NCBI RefSeq assembly: GCF_900188005.1
Contig: NZ_FZNR01000005.1
Span: 1-64,000, forward strand
Direction of reading: 5' to 3'
DNA from: Actinoplanes regularis
GTDB taxonomy: Bacteria > Actinomycetota > Actinomycetes > Mycobacteriales > Micromonosporaceae
DNA length: 64,000 nt
Position numbers and translations under genes: made by a program. Each line of letters opens with the position of its first letter. Position 1 is the first letter of the stretch. A model generated the notes under the pieces. That model did no database searches. It saw nothing but the letters and a program-made list of their open reading frames with translations, and was not told the DNA's origin. This document shows positions 43,850 through 51,938 of the stretch, in pieces.

Positions 43850-45151
43850 CTATTCGTCGCGGACGGCGCGTGTGAGCAGGTGGCGTAGCAGCCTGGTGGC
43901 CACGTCCCGGTCCCGGCTGAATCGGTAGGTGTAGGTGTCCTCTGTGTCCGGATCGGCGGTGGCGACCAGCGCCGCGGCGGTGGACGGGGTGAGCACGGCC
44001 ATGACAGTGTGGTTGAACAGCGAGTCGTCGTTCGGCAAAGTCGCCATGTGCACGCGTCGAATCGGGCGTAGCTCCGCGTCGGGAGCGAGCAGGACGGTCA
44101 TCGCGCTGGTACGGGCGAGGTGGCTCGCGGCGGCGAACGGCGCTCCGGAAGGGAAACGGCCGTCTGGGCAGACGATGGCCATCGCGGCCGGGACCTCGCT
44201 GCTTGCGGCGGTTCGTTCCAGGCGCGCGGCGAGTTCCCGCACCAGGGATCCCGGTGCGACGATCTCCTGGCCGGGCAGAACGAGCGATTCGGGGTCGGTG
44301 CTGTCGACCGCGGCCAGTGGCGGCAGGGTGATGTGTCCGACGCTTTCGCTGGACAGCTGGGGTACCGTCGCGGCCGCGCCGAACAGGTAGCCCTGCCCGA
44401 GCCGCGCACCCAGGCCGGCGGCGAACGGCATTTGGTGGTCGTGTTCGACGCCTTGGGCGACGACGAGCGCGCCGGTGGTTTGGCGATAACTGGCCACGGC
44501 GTCCAGCACCATCGCGGCGTGGGCGTTGGGGGCATGAGCCAGCAGGCCCATGTCGAGTTTGATCACGTCAGGTGCCAGTAGCGGCAGCAACGCCAGCGCG
44601 TCGGCGCTTGCGCCGAAGTTGTCGATGGCCACCCGTACGCCGAGGGCGCGGACCTGGTCGGCTGCGACCAACGCGAGGAGCGGGTCGCCGGTGAGCACCG
44701 CATCGTCGATCTCGGCGACGACCGTATGCCGGTCGATGGCCCTGCGCAGCAGGCCGGCAAGGTCGTCGGGGATGTCGGCGAGCAGCCCTTGGGGCAGGGC
44801 GTTGACGAACAGCAGCGTGTCGTCGGGCAGGTCCACCTTGAGAACGGCGTCCGCCGCGACCGAACGGGCGACCGTGTCGAGCTGGGCGAGCAGGTCCGAC
44901 GCCGCCGCGGCGGTGAACAACGCGGCAGGAGAGGCGAACGGGGTGTTGACCGGGCCCCGGGCGAGGGCCTCGAAGCCGATCACGCGCCGGTTGTCCAGAC
45001 TGACCACCGGCTGGAACTCGGCGGTCAACAGCCGCTGCTCCACGATCTTCTCGATCGTCGTGCCTTCGGTTGGCCGCGGTGTCCCCATCCGGCCGGCTGC
45101 GGCGGTCACCGAGGTGGGCAGTGGCGCCTCGCGCCGGAAGAGCACTGTCAT
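43850..45151 (-). CDS. EAL-domain protein with altered catalytic residues, plus C-terminal sensory-like domain
   Basis: A 433-residue soluble protein. Residues ~33-255 form an EAL fold: FEALAR (Glu61), VNALP (Asn117), AEIDD (Glu147), IDNFG (Asp177-Asn178), IKLD (Lys198) and QGYLFG. Two residues differ from active c-di-GMP phosphodiesterases: the second Asp of DDFG is Asn178, and the general-base Glu of AEGVE is Gln233 (VAQGVEHDHQ). It may therefore bind rather than cleave c-di-GMP. The C-terminal ~170 residues have an unassigned alpha/beta sensory-type domain. ATG 45151 is chosen because upstream residues are basic and non-conserved. Confidence 0.83.
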   Translation of the reverse strand: MTVLFRREAPLPTSVTAAAGRMGTPRPTEGTTIEKIVEQRLLTAEFQPVVSLDNRRVIGFEALARGPVNTPFASPAALFTAAAASDLLAQLDTVARSVAADAVLKVDLPDDTLLFVNALPQGLLADIPDDLAGLLRRAIDRHTVVAEIDDAVLTGDPLLALVAADQVRALGVRVAIDNFGASADALALLPLLAPDVIKLDMGLLAHAPNAHAAMVLDAVASYRQTTGALVVAQGVEHDHQMPFAAGLGARLGQGYLFGAAATVPQLSSESVGHITLPPLAAVDSTDPESLVLPGQEIVAPGSLVRELAARLERTAASSEVPAAMAIVCPDGRFPSGAPFAAASHLARTSAMTVLLAPDAELRPIRRVHMATLPNDDSLFNHTVMAVLTPSTAAALVATADPDTEDTYTYRFSRDRDVATRLLRHLLTRAVRDE

Positions 45152-45389
45152 GACGGTCTTCCGCCCCTTCGTCTGCAGATTGCGGCCGCGCCTGGGTCGC
45201 GCCCGGCCCACTGCCAGTTCCGCTCTCCCCTCTATCGGCATACCCCCGACTCGCCTGCGACGCGGGCGAGTGACCTCTCGCACAGCCGAACGCCTCCTAC
45301 CGGGGGACGGCCAGGACTTCCAAGCGCTGGGGCACGACGAGCCAGGTGGCCCGGGCCGCAGGTCGACGGCGACCGGCCGGTAGCGGCCG

Positions 45390-45428
45390 GGCCGATGCCG
45401 CAGGGCGGTCCGCCCTGCGGCATCGGCC
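45390..45428. terminator. Very long perfect hairpin, terminator of the M28 peptidase gene
   Basis: GGCCGATGCCGCAGGGCGG, a single T, then the exact 19-base reverse complement. It lies eight bases beyond the M28 stop codon on the minus strand and 240 bp before the EAL gene start, so it should isolate the two genes. A 19-bp flawless stem is unusually long. Confidence 0.8.
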
Positions 45429-45436
45429 GGTCGGTG

Positions 45437-47194
45437 TCAGCTGACGGTGAGGGCGGTGTCGTCGACGACGAAGGACGTCTTCAGGCCGGAATCCTCGACC
45501 CCGGTGAAGGTGAGGGTGACGGTCTGCCCGGCGAAGGCCGCCAGGTTGTACGAGCGCAGGGTGTAGGCGCCGGCGTTGAGGTTGGAGAACACCTGCAACG
45601 TGGTGCCGCCGACCTTCACGGTCAGCTTGTCGTACTGGCTGGTGGTGGTGGTCTCCGCGGTGACGATCTTCAGATAGAACGACAGGGCGTAGGAGCTGCA
45701 GCCGCTGGGCAGGGTCACCGACTGGGACAGGGTGTCGGTGTGCGTCGAACCGTAGCCGTTGAGCCACGCGTCACGGGTGCCGGTTCGCGGCGCTCCGTCG
45801 CCGGTGTTCGCGCCGATGACTCCGCTCGAAGCGGTCCACGATGTCGTGGTGTTCTCGAAGCCGGGATCGCCGAGCTTCTGGCCGGCGCCGGTGCACCCGC
45901 CGCCGGTGCCGTTGACCGTCAGCGTGTACGAGGCGGTGTGGGTCGCGGAGCCTGTTCCCGTCACCGTGATGGTGTACGAACCAGCTGCGGCGGCCGTGGT
46001 GGTCGCGACGGTCATTGTGGACGACCCGCCGGACGTGACCGACGCCGGGCTGAAGCTCACCGTGACACCGGTGGGCGCACCGGAGCTGGTCAGCGCGACG
46101 GTCTGCGCGCTGCCGGAGGTGGTGGCGGTGCTCACGGTGGCCGTGGCCGAGGCGCCCGGGGTCACCGAGGCCGCACTCGGGCTGAGCGACACCGAGAAGT
46201 CGTTGGCCGGCGACGTGCCCGTGGTGAGGTTCCAGACGGCGTACAACTCGGCGTTTGCCCAGCGGCCCAGCGAGGTGCTGTTGATGTTCGACGGGTAGGA
46301 GTCGCAGGCCTTGTGGTAGCAGGAGTCGTACGCCTTCCCGGCGGTGCCGCCCCACTTGGTCACCTGGGCACTGGTCTTGGTGTAGCTGGCCCCGGTGGAG
46401 TTGATCGACGACGCGATGCCGGCGTTGCGGAACGAGTCGTCGTCGCTGCAGCACTCGGTCGACGTCTCGGTGGCCACGCTGATCGAGGTGAAGTACGCGC
46501 GCAGCTTCACGGCGATCGCGTCGGTGCCGGTCACGAAGTAGCCGCCGTTGGTGGAGGCGACCATGTCGAAGGTGCCGTACGCCTTGATCGCCGTCTTCTG
46601 GGCCGTGGTCAGCGAGTTGACGTAGAACTTGGAGCCGATCAGTCCCTGCTCCTCGCCGGCCCACCAGCCGAACCGCACGTGGTTGGTCATGGTCGGATTG
46701 TTCGCGGCCAGTTGGAGCGCGGCTTCCAGCAGTGTGGCCGTACCGGAGCCGTCGTCGTTGATGCCCGGCCCGGCCGACACGCCGTCGGAGTGCGCTCCGA
46801 ACAGGTAGGTGTTGCTGGTGTCGCCGCCCGGCCAGTCGGCGATGATGTTCTTCGCGGAGCCGCTGCAGGTGGTGCAGGTCTGTGTGGTGACGGTGAAGCC
46901 GGCCGCCTGCAGCTTCTGCTGCAGATAGGTGGTCGTCGCGGTGTGCCCCGCCGTGCCGGTCGCCCGGTTGCCGCCGTTGTTGGTGGCGAAGGTCTGCAGT
47001 TGCTGCAGGTGGGCGTTGACGTTGTTGACGTCGACGGTCGGCGCGGCGGCCAACAGGGCGGCGCTGTTCGCCGCCGCGGGTGAGCCGGACGATCGCGCAC
47101 CGGTCGAGGCCGTTGCCGGCAGGGCGCTGAGCGCTACCGTCGCCGCGACGAAAACAGCTAGGGCAGATCCTGCCGTCACCGTTCTGTGTCTCAT
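45437..47194 (-). CDS. Secreted M28 family zinc aminopeptidase with C-terminal Ig-like and jelly-roll domains
   Basis: A 585-residue exported peptidase. Signal peptide 1-29. The M28 domain (about 50-330) carries the two-zinc ligands His135 (GAHSDG), Asp147 (INDDGSG), Glu181/Glu182 (WAGEEQGL), Asp210 and a C-terminal His near 298 (YHKACDSYP), as in Streptomyces griseus aminopeptidase. An Ig-like domain of about 95 residues (FSVSLSPSAASVTPGASATATV) and a terminal beta-sandwich (GDPGFENTTTSWTASSG) follow; these probably anchor it to a polymer. AGGAG precedes the ATG. Confidence 0.9.
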   Translation of the reverse strand: MRHRTVTAGSALAVFVAATVALSALPATASTGARSSGSPAAANSAALLAAAPTVDVNNVNAHLQQLQTFATNNGGNRATGTAGHTATTTYLQQKLQAAGFTVTTQTCTTCSGSAKNIIADWPGGDTSNTYLFGAHSDGVSAGPGINDDGSGTATLLEAALQLAANNPTMTNHVRFGWWAGEEQGLIGSKFYVNSLTTAQKTAIKAYGTFDMVASTNGGYFVTGTDAIAVKLRAYFTSISVATETSTECCSDDDSFRNAGIASSINSTGASYTKTSAQVTKWGGTAGKAYDSCYHKACDSYPSNINSTSLGRWANAELYAVWNLTTGTSPANDFSVSLSPSAASVTPGASATATVSTATTSGSAQTVALTSSGAPTGVTVSFSPASVTSGGSSTMTVATTTAAAAGSYTITVTGTGSATHTASYTLTVNGTGGGCTGAGQKLGDPGFENTTTSWTASSGVIGANTGDGAPRTGTRDAWLNGYGSTHTDTLSQSVTLPSGCSSYALSFYLKIVTAETTTTSQYDKLTVKVGGTTLQVFSNLNAGAYTLRSYNLAAFAGQTVTLTFTGVEDSGLKTSFVVDDTALTVS

Positions 47195-47362
47195 GGGGGG
47201 CTCCTAGAGTCGAGGCCGATTCACGGCCGGCCCGTAGGAGAACAGGAAAATGCCACCAAGCACAAGATATCGAAATACTTATATTCTTTTGCCGGTACGG
47301 GCCGCAGTGCCGGTGCTCTGGTGGATCGGATCAGCGTCACGGCGCTGCGGCGGTACGGGCAG

Positions 47363-48643
47363 TTACTGGAGACGGAACGACTGAGCGGCGGTGCCGTTGC
47401 AGGCGTACTGCACCAGTTGCACGCCGTCGGTCCGGCTCGCGGCCGGGGTGTCCAGGCACTTGCCGCTGTTGCGGTTGATGAAGTGGTACACGCCGTCGCC
47501 CTCGGCGACCGGTTCCCATTGCTGGTTGGCGCCACCGCCGTAGGACCAGGTCTGGATCGGTGCGTTGTCGGCGGTGGAGACGCCGGTGACGTCCAGGACC
47601 TGGGCGCTGTTGCCGCGGTTGCTGATCCGGACGTACCGGTCGGTGATTGTCTCGAACCGGTACTGCTGTGCGTTCGTACCGTTGCAGGTGTACTGCTGGA
47701 TCGCTGTGCCGCTGGTGGTGCCGGCCGCCCGGGCGTCGACGCACTTGCCGCTGTTCACGTTGACCACGGAGTACCAGGTGGTCGGCGAGATCGGGCCGGT
47801 GCTCGGCGGAGTCGTCGGCGTGCCGGTGCTGCCGCCGAGCCAGAGCAGGCTCTGGGTCAGCCACTGGTTCTGCTGGGCGCTGTCGAAGGTCGACGACGTG
47901 CGGGTGTTGGTGCTGTAGTTCATCGCGTTGTGGCCGAAGTTGGTGTACACCATCTTGTACTTCTTGTTCGTCCAGCTGATCGGGTAGAACCCGCTGCGCC
48001 ACTGCTGGTTCGGGTCGGTGCCGACCGGGAAACTGCCGGCGTCGATCGACGTCAGGATGTCGATGTCCGGGTTCTGCCGCAGGTCCCTGCTCCACGAGTA
48101 CCACTCGCTGACCGAGGACTGGATCGTCGCGGGCAGCCCGGCGGTGGTCGGGTGGTCGCGGTCCTCGATCTTGAGAGTCTCGGCGGTCGGGCCCCAGGTG
48201 TTGGTGGCGAAGTTGCCCGAGCCCAGGAACGTGTTGTAGTACCAGTTCCACTCGCCGGCGGCGTCGGTGGTGAACGCGCTGACGTGGAAACCGAGCCAGC
48301 CCCCGCCGTTGTTCATGTACCGCTGGAAGCCGGCCCGGTCGGCGGCCGCGTGCGGCGCGTCGTCCAGGAACATCACGACCTGGTAGGCGGAGAGGTCACC
48401 GGCGAGGCGGCCCCAGTCGGTGGTGGCCTCGAACGTGAAGCCGTTCTGTGATCCGGTCCGGGGGAACCAGGTGAGTGCTTCCTTCACGTAGTCGTTGTGG
48501 GCCGCGTCGCCGCTGTCGGTGTCGTGGAAAGCGAGCACCCTGAACGAGGCGGCGGCGGTCGCGGGCGGGGTGGAGATCCCGACGACAGCGGCGGTGGCGG
48601 CGAGAACCGTGGCGAGGGCATGCCTGAGCAGCTTTGTGGACAT
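47363..48643 (-). CDS. Secreted ThuA-domain protein with C-terminal ricin-type lectin (CBM13)
   Basis: A 426-residue exported protein. ATG 48643 follows AAGGATCC and gives a clean signal peptide (MSTKLLRHALATVLA..., cleavage near 31). Residues ~33-265 are a ThuA-like (class I glutamine amidotransferase-fold) domain: FRVLAFHDTDSGDAAHNDYV, VVMFLDDAPH, GGGWLGFHVSAF, and YTNFGHNAMNYS. A Pro/Thr linker leads to a ricin B trefoil (SGKCVDARAAG, SAQVLDVTG, SGKCLDTPAAS). ThuA proteins act in sugar metabolism, but catalysis is unproven. Confidence 0.85.
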   Translation of the reverse strand: MSTKLLRHALATVLAATAAVVGISTPPATAAASFRVLAFHDTDSGDAAHNDYVKEALTWFPRTGSQNGFTFEATTDWGRLAGDLSAYQVVMFLDDAPHAAADRAGFQRYMNNGGGWLGFHVSAFTTDAAGEWNWYYNTFLGSGNFATNTWGPTAETLKIEDRDHPTTAGLPATIQSSVSEWYSWSRDLRQNPDIDILTSIDAGSFPVGTDPNQQWRSGFYPISWTNKKYKMVYTNFGHNAMNYSTNTRTSSTFDSAQQNQWLTQSLLWLGGSTGTPTTPPSTGPISPTTWYSVVNVNSGKCVDARAAGTTSGTAIQQYTCNGTNAQQYRFETITDRYVRISNRGNSAQVLDVTGVSTADNAPIQTWSYGGGANQQWEPVAEGDGVYHFINRNSGKCLDTPAASRTDGVQLVQYACNGTAAQSFRLQ

Positions 48644-48847
48644 GGGGATCCTTGCTCGAGATCGGGGGAGCATCCGTTCGGTAAGGATTGTTAACTCTTA
48701 AGATGCTTTATGAACAGCATTCGTCGATGGCTGACCGGCTCGATCGGCGGAAATCGATGAAACACCGCAGCGGCCCCGGCCGGCCGCCGGGCTCACCCGT
48801 CCGCCAGAGGCTGATAGGGCGAGCCTTCCCGGACTCCAGGAGCCGAC

Positions 48848-48925
48848 ATGATCATCCCTGAACGACCCTCATGGGGGCACAATCGGTGTGTGATCCGCAC
48901 CATCGACCTCGGGCGGCGGCTCTGA
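48848..48925 (+). CDS. 25-codon leader ORF translationally coupled to the next small gene
   Basis: ATG 48848 has AGGAG five bases upstream and runs 25 codons (MIIPERPSWGHNRCVIRTID...) to TGA 48923-48925, which overlaps the ATG of the following ORF (TGATG). Good ribosome site and exact coupling support translation. The peptide has no recognised homologue. It could instead be the remnant 5' end of a frameshifted gene. Confidence 0.35.
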   Translation: MIIPERPSWGHNRCVIRTIDLGRRL

Positions 48926-49158
48926 TGGGCCGCCTTCCCCCGGAGCGGCTCGAGCTGATCCGGCAGGTCCTCGAAGAGGAACTCCGGAAGGCGTACGGCG
49001 ACGCGCTCGATCGTGGCGTTCCCGCGACCGCGGTGGAGGACGTGATCGCCGACCGCGCCCGGGTGCTGGGGGCGTTAGCGCTGCGGTTCGCCGCGGACGA
49101 TCCCGAGCACCCGGTCGACGATGCCGGTGAGGGCGACGGGGTCGTCCAGAAGCGCTGA
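48925..49158 (+). CDS. Small helical hypothetical protein
   Basis: A possible 77-residue protein (MGRLPPERLELIRQVLEEELRKAYGDAL...) with a helical, charged N-terminal half and an acidic tail. Codon bias is good up to about 49075; the last 84 bp overlap the 3' end of the opposite-strand sigma-like gene, which is unusual. It has no strong ribosome site of its own and would depend on coupling from the 25-codon ORF. No family recognised. Confidence 0.4.
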   Translation: MGRLPPERLELIRQVLEEELRKAYGDALDRGVPATAVEDVIADRARVLGALALRFAADDPEHPVDDAGEGDGVVQKR

Positions 49159-50193
49159 GAGACGCCGGTGACGCTGGTCGTCGCCGGCCGAGGGTGTCCG
49201 GTCGAATTCGTCGGACCCGGCGCCGCCGAGGAACAGCCGCGTCAGCACCTCGATCACGGTTTCGGTCGGATCGTGGTGATGGTCGAGGCCGATCCGGATG
49301 GCCTCGACGGCCGTCCAGGCCAGTTCGCTGATCCGCCGGTCCTCGATCTCCTCGGGCGTCACGGTGACCAGCGGGCGGGGGTCGGTGACGCCGTCGCCCG
49401 GCGGTGCGGCGAGCGGGGCAACTTTGCGGCCGAGCGGCCGCTCGACAAAGTCCTCGTACCACTGTGGCCGGCGACGCATCGCGGCCAGCACCCGCTCCAC
49501 ATCGGCCGCCACGCGCGCGGGCGTGCTGCCGGCGTGGTCACCGGTCCGCTCGGCCCGCATCTGCGCCCACCGGTCGAGCGGCCACAACTCGGCGCCGGCG
49601 CCGGTGGGCAGGCCCACCCACACCAGGATCTTCAGCGCGAGCTCGCTCAGCCACGGGTCGTCGTTCAGGTCGGTGGCAAGGGCCCGGGTCATCCGGGGTC
49701 GCTGCAGGGCTCCGCGCTCCCCGCGCCGGCGCCGATGGCCGTCGATGGCCGCCTTGGGTGCCCAGTGCGCCAGCCAGCCCTCGAGGTCCTCGATCGGCTT
49801 GGTGCAGGCCAGGAGGTAGTCGATCAGTGCCTCGACGTCGTCGTAGTAGCCATCGAGGCAGGCGCCGTCCATGAACGGGACGCACCACGTGTGCCCACGG
49901 TTGCTCAGCTCGAGCCTGCGGGTGACGACGTCGAAGACGATCTGGTAGCTCACCGCGAACGCCGCCCGGCTCAGACGCGCGCCCTGACCGGCGGCGATGG
50001 CGGGGCCCAGCTCGCCGCGGCGGGCCAGGTCGCGCAACCAGGCCACGTCGTTCCCCCCGTCGCCCGGTCCGGACGGGACCGGACGCGCGTACCGGTTCCG
50101 CTGGTTGGGGATGCGGGTGGAGACCGGCCCGGCGGCAACGCCGGGCCGGTTGGTGTTGCCGGGGGCCGACGACGCCCCGTCCGTACTTCTCAC
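49075..50193 (-). CDS. Sigma-70-region-2-like protein, paralogue 1
   Basis: A 372-residue soluble protein of no named family. Residues ~115-170 (YDDVEALIDYLLACTKPIEDLEGWLAHWAPKAAIDGHRRRR) resemble sigma-factor region 2 in spacing: an acidic helix, the P..nl..WL segment and the basic DxxR helix. The basic block HRRRRGERGALQRPR is identical in the paralogue at 54551. Further shared blocks are ILVWVG, WPLDRWAQM and WYEDFVERPLG. GTG 50193 has AGGA eight bases upstream. The sigma relation is an inference; a distant structural similarity is the alternative. Confidence 0.6.
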   Translation of the reverse strand: MRSTDGASSAPGNTNRPGVAAGPVSTRIPNQRNRYARPVPSGPGDGGNDVAWLRDLARRGELGPAIAAGQGARLSRAAFAVSYQIVFDVVTRRLELSNRGHTWCVPFMDGACLDGYYDDVEALIDYLLACTKPIEDLEGWLAHWAPKAAIDGHRRRRGERGALQRPRMTRALATDLNDDPWLSELALKILVWVGLPTGAGAELWPLDRWAQMRAERTGDHAGSTPARVAADVERVLAAMRRRPQWYEDFVERPLGRKVAPLAAPPGDGVTDPRPLVTVTPEEIEDRRISELAWTAVEAIRIGLDHHHDPTETVIEVLTRLFLGGAGSDEFDRTPSAGDDQRHRRLSALLDDPVALTGIVDRVLGIVRGEPQR

Positions 50194-50690
50194 CGTTGCC
50201 GTCCTATCGTCGGACCGTGCCGTTGCGGCAAAGCGGTCATTTGCACTGAGTAGTGATATTCCGCAGTCGAGTGTCGAAGTCCGATGCGCTTGGTCGCCAT
50301 GGACCGGGCCGAGGTCTGACCTTCTGCTCCGAATGAATGACGGACAGGATCAGCGCGTCAGCCGGGCCGGGCTCGTGCCAACCATCTCGGGCTAACCCGT
50401 TCGGTGGTCCACACGCGTTTCGCCGGTCCTGCGATCGGCCGGTCACCCGGCCATCGTGGAGGAACTCGATCGGCGACTTTCCGCCAAACGGCGGGGTCCA
50501 CCGGCCTCCCGGCGTGACCTTGACGGTTGGTGACCACGCGGTCGCCCAAGGTCCCGAATCCGGTGATTTTCCGGGCGCCCATACCAGCTTCCCGGAACGA
50601 CGAGAAGTCGCGTATCCGACAGGCCCGCGGGGCAGCCCGACCGCCGGTCCGTCAGAGACAGGTGACGTCCACTGCGGAAGGTGAATCAGG
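50194..50690. other. 497-bp divergent promoter region, no gene
   Basis: Lies between sigma-like paralogue 1 (minus) and the cyclase-homology gene (plus). Short open frames here have poor codon bias and no ribosome sites. I see no strong hairpin or long palindrome; the segment 50220-50290 is AT-richer and is the likely promoter zone. Confidence 0.4.
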
Positions 50691-51938
50691 ATGGCCGACG
50701 AGGAACCGCTGGCCGACGGCGATCTGCTGGCTGTCTGCCCGCTGGAGCCGCTCGATGACCGTGGCGCGCCCGGACCGGCCGACGGGCGGTCGAGCCGGGT
50801 CCGGTGCGGACGCCCGCTGGTCTATCCGGTGCCGGTACGGGACCTGCCGCAGCCGCTGCGCCGACGGGCCGAGCAGGGCAACGATCGGTACGCCGGGGTC
50901 TTCTTCGCATTCGATCTCGACGTGCTGCCGCCCGGCCTGCGGTACACCGGCGCCCGGCTCGACGTGACGCTGGCCGCTCCCGGGGCCAGGGCCGTCCAGT
51001 TGGCCGCCGACGGTGACGAGTTCGGGCTGGTGCACGGCGAGGCCGCGTCCGCGCTGGCGTTGCGCGCGATCTCCGCCGCTCGCTCGCGCCCGGCCTGGCT
51101 CCGACGCCTGGCCCGCCGGTCCGGTTCGCCACGGGCGTGGACGACGGGCGTGCAGTCCGGGACCTTCGGCTGGGTGTATGACGATCCCCGCGGCGCCACG
51201 CTGCTGCCCCGTACCTACGGGATGCATGCCCTGATCGAACTTCCGTCCCCGGTGACCGAGCTCGCCGGCCTTCTCACCGTGCAGGCCGAGGTGTCCGGCG
51301 CGACGCTGATGACCGCCGCCGTCGACTTCCGTGAGGCGTTCACCGGCGCCGAGGTGCCGTCCGGCGCCGCCGTCCGCCTGTGCCTGGCCGCCGACGTCGT
51401 GGGTTACAGCCGGCGCCGGGGCCCCGGGACCGAGAAGCTCCAGCGTGACCTGGTCGATGTGCTGGCCCGGGCCCGCCGGGCGGCCGGCATCGCCGACTCC
51501 GCGGTCCGCCCGCAACCGCAGGGCGACGGCCAGTTCACCGTGCTGCCGGTCGGCATCGACGAGTCGGTGGTGATGCCGCGGATGATCGGCGCGCTGCGGG
51601 CCGGTCTGCTGGACCGTGATCGGGGCCGCGCGCCCGATGAACGGATGCGGCTGCGGGTCGCCCTGCACCGGGGGCTCGTCAAGGAGGCGGCCAACGGCTG
51701 GGTCGGCACGGCGGCCATCGCTGTTCACCGCATTCTCGACAGCCCGCCCCTGCGTGCCGCGATCACGGAGAATCCGGAGGCCCCGTACGTCCTCGGGCTT
51801 CCCGACGTGCTCTACCAGGACGTCATCGCCCACGCCGTCGAGCCGCCGCTGGCCGTCGACTTCCAGCCGATGACCGTACGGCTGCCGGAGAAGGATTTCA
51901 CCGAGCGGGGCTGGCTGACCGTCGGAAGGGCCCGATGA
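50691..51938 (+). CDS. Protein with a C-terminal class III nucleotide-cyclase homology domain
   Basis: A 415-residue cytosolic protein. Residues 1-215 are a beta-rich domain I do not recognise. Residues ~225-375 follow the class III cyclase layout: LAADVVGYS (metal Asp235), QPQGDGQFTVLP (second metal Asp279), LRLRVALHRG, then GTAAIAVHRILDS. In that last segment the transition-state Asn is replaced by Ile343 while Arg347 is kept. It may be a divergent cyclase or an inactive nucleotide-binding relative. Its stop overlaps the caspase start by 4 bp (ATGA), so the two are co-translated. Confidence 0.62.
   Translation: MADEEPLADGDLLAVCPLEPLDDRGAPGPADGRSSRVRCGRPLVYPVPVRDLPQPLRRRAEQGNDRYAGVFFAFDLDVLPPGLRYTGARLDVTLAAPGARAVQLAADGDEFGLVHGEAASALALRAISAARSRPAWLRRLARRSGSPRAWTTGVQSGTFGWVYDDPRGATLLPRTYGMHALIELPSPVTELAGLLTVQAEVSGATLMTAAVDFREAFTGAEVPSGAAVRLCLAADVVGYSRRRGPGTEKLQRDLVDVLARARRAAGIADSAVRPQPQGDGQFTVLPVGIDESVVMPRMIGALRAGLLDRDRGRAPDERMRLRVALHRGLVKEAANGWVGTAAIAVHRILDSPPLRAAITENPEAPYVLGLPDVLYQDVIAHAVEPPLAVDFQPMTVRLPEKDFTERGWLTVGRAR

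Noticed and set aside
44726-47083. Plus-strand 785-codon frame across the EAL and M28 genes
   Set aside because: It covers two opposite-strand genes with intact catalytic motifs and includes the 39-bp terminator hairpin; no ribosome site or family.
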